In this document: positions 26,559 to 34,051 of the stretch, in pieces
Position numbering within the stretch: the first letter of the stretch is position 1
Layout of the letters: each line of letters starts with the position of its first letter
Source: Tannerellaceae bacterium
Lineage (GTDB): Bacteria > Bacteroidota > Bacteroidia > Bacteroidales > Tannerellaceae
Direction of reading: 5' to 3'
DNA: 34,291 nucleotides
NCBI GenBank assembly: GCA_031264865.1
Contig: JAISDJ010000140.1
Coordinates: 1 to 34,291, forward strand
Translations under genes and position numbers: made by a program
The notes under the pieces: model-generated
What the model saw: the letters and a program-made list of their open reading frames with translations, nothing else
Databases searched by the model: none
What the model was told of the DNA's origin: nothing

Positions 26559-27677
26559 TTATTTGATATTCTTCCGGTACAGGTCTTGATAAGCCACCTG
26601 ATATTGACTAGACATTCGTTCGGCCGTATAATGCTCCAGAAATACTTTTTTAATTTCAGCTTCAGCCTCATTCCTTTTTATCGAACAGGTCAGGTGCTTT
26701 ATCTTATCTACAATGTCATCTACGTCATGTTGATTAATAATGTATCCGGCTATCCGGCCCATTTTAGACATTACTTCTTTGTGCGAAGGAATATCCGAAA
26801 GGAGAAAAGGTAAGCCAATTGTCATACTTTCCAATAATGTATTTGCCAAACCTTCTACTTCCGATGCTGAAATGTAATAATCAGAAGCAATCAGGTAATC
26901 GTATACCTCGGTGGTAAATCCCGGAAACCTCAGTCGTTCCGATTCTTCCCGTTTCAACGGTTCCCACATGGGTCCGTCGCCCAGCATGATAAGCCCTATC
27001 GATGGGTCGTTCAGTTTCTTGAACGCCTCAACCAGTATATCCGGATTTTTCTCTTTCGAGAAACGGCCTACAAATATAAAATAGCCGACATGCTCGCATA
27101 GGCGATACTTCTCGCGCAATTGTTTTTTCCGTTCTTCGTTCCGGCTCCATACAGGCAATGAACTTCCGTTTGGAATGCTCATTATATCCCAGTTTTTATG
27201 CTGTTTGTATAAAGCGCTTACGCTTTCGGCACATCCGATAGGTAAATCTGTACGACGAGTAAAATAATTATTAAGTAAAACCACCAAATCCCCTTTCCAT
27301 CCGCCATACAGAATCTGCTGTTGCAAGCCGGGATAAATATGAATCGTATAAATCCGTTTATATCGTTTCGGCAAAAAACACATCAGGTATAAAGAGCGTG
27401 GACAATGCGCATGAAGCATATGAGGATCGATCTCCCGCACCTTTTCTTTAAGTCTTAAAAACAACTGCAAGGGATTGAGAAATTCTTGTTTCGCAAGCTG
27501 ATGAATGGCTATCGGCAATTGCTGAAAGCTTTCTATACGGCTCGTTGTTTTCTCCGGGATTAATGTGATAACAGACACATCAAATATAGACAAATCCATA
27601 TATTTGATAATGTTATACATAACATTAACAGGCCCTTCGTTTGCTAATGATGAAACAAGAAAACAGACTTTAATCAT
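26559..27677 (-). CDS. Family 4 (GT-B) glycosyltransferase
   Basis: 372 aa. The N-terminal half starts MIKVCFLVSSLANEGPVNVMYNII, the acceptor-binding domain of GT4 enzymes, and has HAHCPRSLYLM. The C-terminal donor domain has YFIFVGRFSKEKNPDILVEAF, LIMLGDGPMWEPLKRE and the E-x7-E type SEVEGLANTLLESMTIGLPFLLSD. It retains a nucleotide-sugar donor; the sugar is not predictable. First gene of the minus-strand polysaccharide operon, 49 bp before the Wzy-like gene; a -7 box lies at 27707-27714. Confidence 0.9.
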   Translation of the reverse strand: MIKVCFLVSSLANEGPVNVMYNIIKYMDLSIFDVSVITLIPEKTTSRIESFQQLPIAIHQLAKQEFLNPLQLFLRLKEKVREIDPHMLHAHCPRSLYLMCFLPKRYKRIYTIHIYPGLQQQILYGGWKGDLVVLLNNYFTRRTDLPIGCAESVSALYKQHKNWDIMSIPNGSSLPVWSRNEERKKQLREKYRLCEHVGYFIFVGRFSKEKNPDILVEAFKKLNDPSIGLIMLGDGPMWEPLKREESERLRFPGFTTEVYDYLIASDYYISASEVEGLANTLLESMTIGLPFLLSDIPSHKEVMSKMGRIAGYIINQHDVDDIVDKIKHLTCSIKRNEAEAEIKKVFLEHYTAERMSSQYQVAYQDLYRKNIK

Positions 27678-27706
27678 TCTATACGATACTTTCTTATTTA
27701 AAAAGC

Positions 27707-27714
27707 CAAAGTTA
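27707..27714 (-). promoter_or_regulatory. -7 box of the minus-strand polysaccharide operon
   Basis: TAACTTTG on the minus strand matches TAnnTTTG, 30 bp before the GT4 start codon. No clear -33 TTTG was found. Confidence 0.45.
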
Positions 27715-27798
27715 CGACTATTTTTTGTTATGAGACAATATTACTGAATGATGAGCGGAATAGTACTTAAAATATTCGCACGTTAATCAAATGATTAA

Positions 27799-27806
27799 TA
27801 TCTTTG
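27799..27806 (+). promoter_or_regulatory. -7 box of the DUF5053 gene
   Basis: TATCTTTG on the plus strand, an exact match, leaving a leader of about 50 nt before the ATG at 27864. The leader ends in a run of about ten A residues right before the start codon. Confidence 0.5.
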
Positions 27807-27863
27807 TTATGTCAGTAATAACTAACAATCCCCCGGAAGAGGTCCAAAAGTCAAAAAAAAAAT

Positions 27864-28268
27864 ATGAATTTACAAGCAGAGTTTGAAAGATTGAAAGAAT
27901 GTTATTTTGATCCAGATCAGGAAAAGTTTCAAAAACACTATCTATACGTTTGTGATAAATATCCAGAGGAGAAAGAACAAATAGATAACTATTTGGCAGC
28001 TATCATTGATGGATCAATCAAACGAATAGATAGTTTTATTGAAGAAACGAAAGTGAAGATGCAATTAATGGAAGTTACGGAAATAGTTTCCCTTTCTTAT
28101 ATTGCTAAAAACTACTTTCATAAGACAAGAACCTGGCTTTATCAGAAAATCAATGGAAATAAAATCAATGGAAAACCAGCTTCATTTACAAAAGAAGAAA
28201 TAAATACGTTGAATCATGCCATTCAGGATATAAGCAAGAAATTAGGTTCAACAGTTATTTCGTTATAA
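27864..28268 (+). CDS. DUF5053 family protein
   Basis: 134 aa, soluble, charged and mostly helical. It matches the DUF5053 family, small proteins common in Bacteroidetes. The C-terminal part, SLSYIAKNYFHKTRTWLYQKINGN followed by FTKEEINTLNHAIQDISKKLG, looks like a helix-turn-helix or at least a compact helical bundle. DNA binding is possible but not shown. The gene stands alone with its own -7 box and terminator, between the polysaccharide and peptide loci. Confidence 0.75.
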   Translation: MNLQAEFERLKECYFDPDQEKFQKHYLYVCDKYPEEKEQIDNYLAAIIDGSIKRIDSFIEETKVKMQLMEVTEIVSLSYIAKNYFHKTRTWLYQKINGNKINGKPASFTKEEINTLNHAIQDISKKLGSTVISL

Positions 28269-28313
28269 GCTGTTATTATTGACACAAACCCTGAATTGAA
28301 CCTGTTCAGGTAG

Positions 28314-28347
28314 TCCCGGCGCTATTTATTTAGCATCGGGGCTTTTT
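28314..28347. terminator. Rho-independent terminator after the DUF5053 gene
   Basis: The stem tcccggcgcta (28314-28324) pairs with tagcatcgggg (28331-28341) with one mismatch and G-T pairs, around a 6-nt AT loop, and is followed by cttttt. It lies 46 bp after the DUF5053 stop. On the other strand it would lie just beyond the stop of the degraded remnant at 28354. Confidence 0.65.
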
Positions 28348-28353
28348 CCCCCA

Positions 28354-28592
28354 CTAAATTAAACATTGTTTGTTAATAAAGGGTGCATCCACTAACAAAA
28401 GTGGGTACGATGTTTTACAAATCAGATAATCCGCTCCCGTATATCCATTAGGAACATTACGGTCAACACTTCTGTACCCGCCAAATTTACATTGTTATAT
28501 TTAAATTTTTCCATCTCGAACCAATTACCTGTTTCACTATTATGACGAAGATCATTCTCATCCCGGAATCACATCTACTATAATAATACGCG
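28354..28592 (-). pseudogene. Degraded coding remnant, identity unknown
   Basis: On the minus strand protein-like sequence continues only if at least two frameshifts are allowed: IIIVDVIPG, then RDENDLRHNSETGNWFEMEK and FKYNNVNLAG, then RSVDRNVPNGYTGADYLICK and TSYPLLLVDAPFINKQCLI to a TAG at 28356-28354. The composition looks like a real protein and not chance reading. I do not recognise the family. No intact ORF exists here. The stretch 28593-28783 that follows is AT-rich and shows nothing I can identify beyond being the upstream region of the peptide locus. Confidence 0.35.
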
Positions 28593-28783
28593 AAGAAAAA
28601 CTAAATATTTCATATAACTATTTATGAACATTTACTTAATAAGAGACTGATAATGAACGAAGAAAATTTAAACATTCTCCAAATAAGATAAAATTAACTC
28701 ATATTAACCAAATATTAAATCTGTTATATTATTTCATTCGTATATCTACAGCAGATTATTTTATTGTTAACTGTCGCTAACTA

Positions 28784-29043
28784 ATGAGAGAGCTAGAAAA
28801 TAACATTTATAAATCAAAGACCAAAGGAAAGCAATCTGCAATTTCGGTGATCATGCCTGTTTATATAGAACAAAAAATGTATACTTACAAAGTATGGAAA
28901 AGAACCAAATGGCCTTTATCCACCGGTATAAAGCAGACAAACAGCAATTAGCCGATGAATGGATGTTCAGCGTTAAGGAGTTACTAAAAGTTTCAAATAT
29001 TAACATGCCTAAATTAAAAGAGTATATTACAACATGGAAATAG
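28784..29043 (+). pseudogene. Remnant of a family 2 glycosyltransferase gene
   Basis: An ATG at 28784 opens a 53-codon frame whose start, KQSAISVIMPVY, is the classic N-terminus of a GT2 glycosyltransferase. After MPVY the sequence no longer looks like a GT2, and the frame stops at about 28945. In another frame an ATG at 28894 opens 49 codons (MEKNQMAFIHRYKADKQQLA and on to KLKEYITTWK) that end at 29043, overlapping the LanC-like start (29034) by 10 bp. The simplest reading is one gene that lost its middle and its frame, keeping the first about 28 residues and a C-terminal tail. The 49-aa frame could alternatively be a small real gene; I do not recognise it. Confidence 0.5.
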
Positions 29044-29708
29044 AAAATAAGAATTTAAACAATACCCTTAAGGTTGAAAAAGGGAATATACTTGAACGGA
29101 TTGCCAGCCATTTAATCATAAATGCCAGTTTCTTACCCGATTTGAGCTTGTATCATGGAAAGATGGGCATTGTTCTTTTTTTTGCCCATTATGCCAGATA
29201 CACCAGAGAAACATTGTACGATGATTTTGCAGGAGAATTGCTGGATGAAATATACGAAGAAATTCATACCGATATACCCGTTAATTTTGAATCGGGTTTA
29301 TGTGGCATCGGTTGGGCAATAGAATATCTGGTATGGAATAAATTTGCAGAAGGCGATGTAGCAGAAATACTGGAAGATATTGATCTGCGGATTATGGAAC
29401 GGGATCCTTTACGGATAAAAGATCTCAGATTGAGAACCGGATTGGCGGGTATCGCATATTATGTGGCGGCACATATTCCCGACATAAATAAGAATACTAC
29501 AGTATTGGATACGGGCTATTTGCGGAATCTACAAGAAGCCATATGTAAAGCAGAGTTAAAAGAAAAAAGGGAAAATCAGCTTTCTTTTCCCGCTTTTTTG
29601 CTCGAGAAAAACACAATTGAAATTGAAAACGATACGGATATTTCAACCCTTCCTTTGGGTATAACGAATGGAATTAGTGGAGTAGGGCTTAAATATATGA
29701 TTAAATGA
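29034..29708 (+). CDS. Short LanC-like protein of the GG peptide locus
   Basis: 224 aa, about half the length of true LanC cyclases. Glycine-rich repeats of the LanC alpha/alpha toroid are visible: YHGKMGI (40-46), GLCGIGWAI (88-96), GLAGIAYYV (136-144) and NGISGVGL (212-219). The zinc ligands of LanC (one Cys and a later Cys-His pair) are not present: the only cysteines are C90 and C171, and the position of the usual CHG reads TNG. So cyclase activity is doubtful and a binding or scaffold role in peptide maturation is the better guess. LanC-like proteins accompany GG-Bacteroidales radical SAM loci. Coupled to the next gene by ATGA. Confidence 0.78.
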   Translation: MEIENKNLNNTLKVEKGNILERIASHLIINASFLPDLSLYHGKMGIVLFFAHYARYTRETLYDDFAGELLDEIYEEIHTDIPVNFESGLCGIGWAIEYLVWNKFAEGDVAEILEDIDLRIMERDPLRIKDLRLRTGLAGIAYYVAAHIPDINKNTTVLDTGYLRNLQEAICKAELKEKRENQLSFPAFLLEKNTIEIENDTDISTLPLGITNGISGVGLKYMIK

Positions 29709-30955
29709 AAAACATATTTATAATAAACCAGCAAAGTAAGTCTACCAATTATGGAATTGGTACATACACCCGTCAATTAACAGAAGTCTTCCGAAAGTTG
29801 CCCGTTTGTTTATATATTATAAATGTAGGAGGCGCTGGGGAAGTATCCAAGGAAGAAAAAGATGGAGTTTGTTACATAAATATTCCACGATCACGACAAA
29901 CGCTTGATCCCTTTAACAAAAATTACGACCGATATCTTCGCAATGTATATTATACAATACGGCTTAATGTAAGAATTGAAGATGATAATACATTTTTTTT
30001 CAATCATATGAATCTATCCAGATTAGGGGAATTGTTGAAAAAGAATATCAAATGTCGGATTATCTTGATTGTTCATTATATGGATTGGTCTTTCACATTA
30101 TTGGGAGATATAAAAAAAATGAAGGAAATTATTAAACAACCTTCGAATTCAATGGAAGAATCCATAGTAAGAGCATTTGAGAGTGAACGGCAGTGCATGA
30201 GGGATGTGGCAGATCATATCATAGCCATTGCCAAACATTCGTATAAAACCGTTCGGACATTGTATAAAATACCGGCTGAAAAAATAACATTAATTCCCAA
30301 TGGACTGAAAGATGTATATCGCAAACGTAGCAAAAAAGAGAAAGCCGAGATACGCAAAAAATACTATATCCAAAACAAAGAGAAGATATTGATCTTCTCG
30401 GGAAGATTGGATCCGGTAAAAGGTGTAAGCCTGCTGATCGAATCATTTAAAATAATACTGGAAGAAAACTCTGATATTAAATTATTCATTGTAGGCGATG
30501 GCTCTTTAAATCTCTCTTTGGGTGAGGCTAATCCCTGTTGGTCTCGCATTATATTTACCGGATATCTACCACAAGAACAGTTGTTTGAACTGTATTCCAT
30601 AGCCGATATAGGAATAGTCACCTCACTTCATGAAGAGTTTGGTTATGTAGCTATTGAAATGATGATGCAAGGGTTGCCCGTTGTTGCTAATAAGACAACA
30701 GGATTAAAAGAAACTATTAATGATAAAATCAATGGTTTGCTTATTAAGATTAGTACAAATGAAGAACTTAAAAAAGCATCATTGAAAAAAATGAATAAAT
30801 TGATTGTTGAACTATTATATGATCCGCTAAAATGCGAAAAATACAGTAAAGAAGGAAGAAAAATATTCCTGGAGAAATATTGTATTCATGTTTTTAATGA
30901 AAATATAATAGAACTGTATAACAATATATTGAATAATAATTATTACATAAGATGA
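29705..30955 (+). CDS. GT4 glycosyltransferase of the GG-Bacteroidales peptide system
   Basis: 416 aa. A GT-B fold enzyme: the N-terminal NYGIGTYTRQL loop, IILIVHYMDWSFTLLGD around residues 118-134, and a donor domain with IFSGRLDPVKGVSLLIESF, FIVGDGS, FTGYLPQEQL and the E-x7-E type EEFGYVAIEMMMQGLPVVA. It resembles the TIGR04157-type glycosyltransferases found with radical SAM-modified GG peptides. It may glycosylate the mature peptide, but could instead serve the nearby polysaccharide; gene coupling favours the former. It overlaps both neighbours by ATGA, so LanC-like, GT4 and maturase are translated as a unit. Confidence 0.88.
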   Translation: MKNIFIINQQSKSTNYGIGTYTRQLTEVFRKLPVCLYIINVGGAGEVSKEEKDGVCYINIPRSRQTLDPFNKNYDRYLRNVYYTIRLNVRIEDDNTFFFNHMNLSRLGELLKKNIKCRIILIVHYMDWSFTLLGDIKKMKEIIKQPSNSMEESIVRAFESERQCMRDVADHIIAIAKHSYKTVRTLYKIPAEKITLIPNGLKDVYRKRSKKEKAEIRKKYYIQNKEKILIFSGRLDPVKGVSLLIESFKIILEENSDIKLFIVGDGSLNLSLGEANPCWSRIIFTGYLPQEQLFELYSIADIGIVTSLHEEFGYVAIEMMMQGLPVVANKTTGLKETINDKINGLLIKISTNEELKKASLKKMNKLIVELLYDPLKCEKYSKEGRKIFLEKYCIHVFNENIIELYNNILNNNYYIR

Positions 30956-32397
30956 TTACTAATAAAATATTCAAGACAAAGAATTCGAATAGTTATTTAT
31001 ATTCACGCAAAAATAATTCTTTTTACTTCATTCCGCCGAAAATGGAATTAATGTTATCAGATAAATCTGCTGTTTTAGATAACTATTATTATAAGAAAAT
31101 GGAATTTTGGAGAAACAATGGTGTCCTTGATGAATTGATTCCAAATTTTACTACTGAAATAAATCCTGATAAAATTAAATATTCATTTGCTAATATTAGA
31201 CAGATTGTTATCGAAGTGACAGATGATTGTAATATGAATTGTACTTATTGTGCTTATGGTAGTTATTATAATAATTATGACAATAGGATTGGTAAAAAAC
31301 AATCTTTTAAAAATGTGCGTCTTCTGTTTGATTATTTGAAAAATATCTGGTTGTCAGATTTGAATGTTTCTCATGAAAATACAGTTTCCATAGGTTTTTA
31401 TGGTGGCGAACCATTATTAAATTTTTCTTTGGTAAAGAAAACAATAGACTATATAAATTCATTTAATATTAAACATATAAAATTTGTCTATAATATGACT
31501 ACAAATGGACTATTATTGGATAAGCATTTGGATTATATTGTAGAAAACAAATTTAAAATTATGATAAGTCTTGATGGAAGTCGTGTACATAACAGGAATA
31601 GACTTACAAAAAAAGGGAAGGAGACATTTGATATTATTGAAAGAAATATTTTATTACTTCGAAATAAATATCCGACCTATTTTGAAACAAATGTGAGCTT
31701 TAATGCTGTATTGACAAAGTACAATTCAGAAGATGATATTTTCGATTTCTTTAAATCAAATTTTGGAAAATCCGTATCAATATCTCAATTGAGTGTTAAT
31801 GGAATCATAAGAGAAAAAGAAAAGGATTTTTATGAAAATTTATTTCAACAGAAAAAAACATGGTTTGATAATTCTGAGAAAAACAAGACAAAATCTAAAG
31901 TCAAAGATTTATTGAAAAATGCTACAATTATGCAATATGCTTCATCGATAAATAATTTTTGCGGTAATGTTTTTTCATCATATATTGAATTGTTTGAAGA
32001 TCAAAATTCCAAATCGTATATTCCGACTGGATCTTGCTTCCCGTTTGATAGAAAAATATTTATGTCTGTTAATGGAAAAATATTGCCTTGTGAAAAAATC
32101 GGGCAAAATCTATCGTTAGCAAAAATTGATGATTCCCAATTCCTTGTTGATTATACGTCTGTTGCAAATATATATAAAGAAAGATATGATAAGATTGTGA
32201 AGAAATGTAATAAGTGCGTTAGATGGAAAAGTTGTGGACAATGTGTCTTTTTTTTGGGAAATGATAAATCCGGAATTGATTGTCCCAGTTTTTTACCATG
32301 GACAAATGCATATATTTACTTCTCAGAATTGTTATCTTTTGCTGAAAAAAACAGAAACGGTTATGAGAAAATGATTAAAGAATTAATAATGTCGTAA
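30952..32397 (+). CDS. Radical SAM/SPASM peptide maturase, GG-Bacteroidales type
   Basis: 481 aa. A radical SAM core starts with VTDDCNMNCTYCAYG, giving a Cx3Cx2C cluster motif at C93, C97 and C100, followed by the GGEPLLN SAM-binding motif and MISLDGSRVHNRNR. The C-terminal SPASM domain has many cysteines (PCEKIG, then CNKCVRWKSCGQCVFF and DCPSF) for one or two auxiliary Fe-S clusters. The first about 80 residues could form the precursor-binding part. It resembles TIGR04148 maturases that act on double-glycine-leader peptides; the chemistry (thioether, C-C or other link) cannot be told. It and the next two genes are much more AT-rich than the polysaccharide and housekeeping genes. Confidence 0.93.
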   Translation: MITNKIFKTKNSNSYLYSRKNNSFYFIPPKMELMLSDKSAVLDNYYYKKMEFWRNNGVLDELIPNFTTEINPDKIKYSFANIRQIVIEVTDDCNMNCTYCAYGSYYNNYDNRIGKKQSFKNVRLLFDYLKNIWLSDLNVSHENTVSIGFYGGEPLLNFSLVKKTIDYINSFNIKHIKFVYNMTTNGLLLDKHLDYIVENKFKIMISLDGSRVHNRNRLTKKGKETFDIIERNILLLRNKYPTYFETNVSFNAVLTKYNSEDDIFDFFKSNFGKSVSISQLSVNGIIREKEKDFYENLFQQKKTWFDNSEKNKTKSKVKDLLKNATIMQYASSINNFCGNVFSSYIELFEDQNSKSYIPTGSCFPFDRKIFMSVNGKILPCEKIGQNLSLAKIDDSQFLVDYTSVANIYKERYDKIVKKCNKCVRWKSCGQCVFFLGNDKSGIDCPSFLPWTNAYIYFSELLSFAEKNRNGYEKMIKELIMS

Positions 32398-32413
32398 TTT
32401 ATACTTATATAAA

Positions 32414-33655
32414 ATGTCTCAAAAGTTTTGGCTCTTCTTAGAACCTTATGTGTTCATTTTTAAAGGTAAACCTCAAAATATTGTTTACAACACCATTAAT
32501 GGTCATTATATAAAATGTACAGAAGATGATCATTTGAATAAAATCATCAATGGACTTTTGGCATCAAACAGTGGCTATTGTTTGTTACTTGACGAGAATG
32601 ATTTAGCCAATCAAACGGTTTGTGATTTTATTTTCCAAATACGAAATAGCTTTTCAGGTGATCTTGTAAATACAACAGACGTAAAATATAGGCCTTTTAT
32701 TTTTCGCCCCAAATTAAAAATGATGAATGATTCTGAAATCAAAGACAATGATGATACATCTGTAAATGGTCGGAATATATTAAAAAATTTACATGAAGTT
32801 ACTGTCTATTTGAATGCTTCATGCAAGCAATCTTGTAGATTTTGCCAAACATATTATAAACAATTTAACTGCTGCACAAAATTTAACAATCAAACAGATA
32901 TTCCATTAAACAAATTTGTAGAATTGTTGAAAAGATTAGATACAGCAGGAGTGGGAAAAGTTAATTTCATTTTAACTGATATTTCCCAATATAAGGATTG
33001 GACAGAAATTATCAATTTATTCCCAATATTTCATTTTAGCAAAAACTTATATATACATTGTAATAATTTATCAGATATTAATATCAATCTGCTTTTAAAG
33101 TGTACGAATCTCGCCCAGCTTAAAATATTGATACCGGTTGATGCTTTTTCTGTATTTTTTAAAAATAGTTATTTAAATCTTGATAATCATAATATTGAAT
33201 ATCAATTTATTATAGATTCTAATAGTAATATAGAGACCTTAGAAAATGATCCATTGTTTCAATCACTGAATAGAATTGAATGGAGACCTGTTTATACGGG
33301 CAATAATGATTTATTTTTTTCACAAAATATTTTTATTGAATTTGATGACATTCTAAATTCACCAATTAATAAAACAACTATTTTTAGACGACAAGTCCTA
33401 AATGAACATTTCTATGGCAGGGTAACTATTTTTCCCAATGGTGATGCTTTTGCAAATGTAAATAAACGTAAGATTGGAAATGTTTTTATTCATTCATTAA
33501 ATGAAATAATATATAAAGAGATGAGTATTGAAAAAAGCTGGTTTTATACCCGGGACAAAAGTGAGTGTCGCACATGCTGTAATAGATATTTATGTCCCTC
33601 GCCATCTAATTATGAATTTGTAATCAAAAAAAATAATTTATGCAACATACATTAA
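32414..33655 (+). CDS. Radical-SAM-like partner protein (pseudo-rSAM family)
   Basis: 413 aa. The N-terminus (WLFLEPYVFIFKGKPQNIVY) and overall layout match the TIGR04150-type pseudo-rSAM protein of GG-Bacteroidales systems, which accompanies the maturase. Here, however, a complete Cx3Cx2C motif is visible, ASCKQSCRFCQTYYKQF, with C137, C141 and C144. A C-terminal cysteine group (ECRTCCNRYLCPSPSNYEF, then NLCNIH) recalls a shortened SPASM domain. A GGEP-like SAM motif is not evident. It may be a second enzyme or a non-catalytic partner holding a cluster. It follows the maturase by 16 bp and precedes the precursor by 57 bp. Confidence 0.83.
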   Translation: MSQKFWLFLEPYVFIFKGKPQNIVYNTINGHYIKCTEDDHLNKIINGLLASNSGYCLLLDENDLANQTVCDFIFQIRNSFSGDLVNTTDVKYRPFIFRPKLKMMNDSEIKDNDDTSVNGRNILKNLHEVTVYLNASCKQSCRFCQTYYKQFNCCTKFNNQTDIPLNKFVELLKRLDTAGVGKVNFILTDISQYKDWTEIINLFPIFHFSKNLYIHCNNLSDININLLLKCTNLAQLKILIPVDAFSVFFKNSYLNLDNHNIEYQFIIDSNSNIETLENDPLFQSLNRIEWRPVYTGNNDLFFSQNIFIEFDDILNSPINKTTIFRRQVLNEHFYGRVTIFPNGDAFANVNKRKIGNVFIHSLNEIIYKEMSIEKSWFYTRDKSECRTCCNRYLCPSPSNYEFVIKKNNLCNIH

Positions 33656-33712
33656 TAAATAAATATAAAGTATGGGAAACCATATATATTGTCTAATTAA
33701 AATTTAATAAAA

Positions 33713-33940
33713 ATGATTAAACTTAGAAAAATGAGCTTAAGTCAGCAGTCTAATGCTGATTTAAGTCAAAGAGAGATGAATTCACTCTTTGGCGGTGGAA
33801 CTCCAGGTTGTTGTGTTTGTGGTTGTGCTTATTATAGCATAGAAGGTGGTGCATCTGCTGTAGATAACAGTGGTGCTAACAATGCGTATGGCTTTTTTTC
33901 TCCCGGAGGAGGAGTGCCTAGTCCTCTTTCACAAATGTAA
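33713..33940 (+). CDS. GG-leader RiPP precursor peptide
   Basis: 75 aa. The leader MIKLRKMSLSQQSNADLSQ ends in REMNSLFGGG, the GG-Bacteroidales precursor pattern (TIGR04149-like): KLxKMSL start, glutamine and serine-rich middle, then L/M-x-x-L-x-GG. Cleavage after Gly28 would leave a 47-residue core starting GTPG. The core has four clustered cysteines, CCVCGC (C33, C34, C36, C38), then a glycine/serine/asparagine-rich tail with a second GGG at 65-67 and no further cysteine. The cysteine cluster is the obvious target for radical SAM-made links. Its position after the two rSAM-type genes and the imperfect terminator behind it support the role. Confidence 0.9.
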   Translation: MIKLRKMSLSQQSNADLSQREMNSLFGGGTPGCCVCGCAYYSIEGGASAVDNSGANNAYGFFSPGGGVPSPLSQM

Positions 33941-33957
33941 TTCAATCTTTTTTGAAA

Positions 33958-34032
33958 CATGAAAACCTAAAGGCATGATAAGGCTAATAATGTTTTATTT
34001 TAAAATCATATTTAGACCTTTTCATGCTTTTT
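33958..34032 (+). terminator. Possible attenuator between precursor and lipoprotein genes
   Basis: catgaaaa (33958-33965) pairs perfectly with ttttcatg (34019-34026), continued inwards by ctaaa (33967-33971) with tttag (34011-34015), and followed by cttttt. The loop is long (39 nt) and AT-rich, so the strength is doubtful. A partial stop here would make more precursor than downstream mRNA. Confidence 0.4.
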
Positions 34033-34051
34033 CTCAAACAATTAAGACAAT

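Noticed and set aside
26510..26671. 54-residue N-terminal extension of the Wzy-like protein
   Set aside because: It overlaps the preceding glycosyltransferase gene by 113 bp and precedes the natural membrane-protein start MTQQF.
29034..33940. Class I or II lanthipeptide cluster
   Set aside because: There is a LanC-like protein but no LanB, LanM or LanKC; the LanC-like protein lacks its zinc ligands and the modifying genes are radical SAM types.
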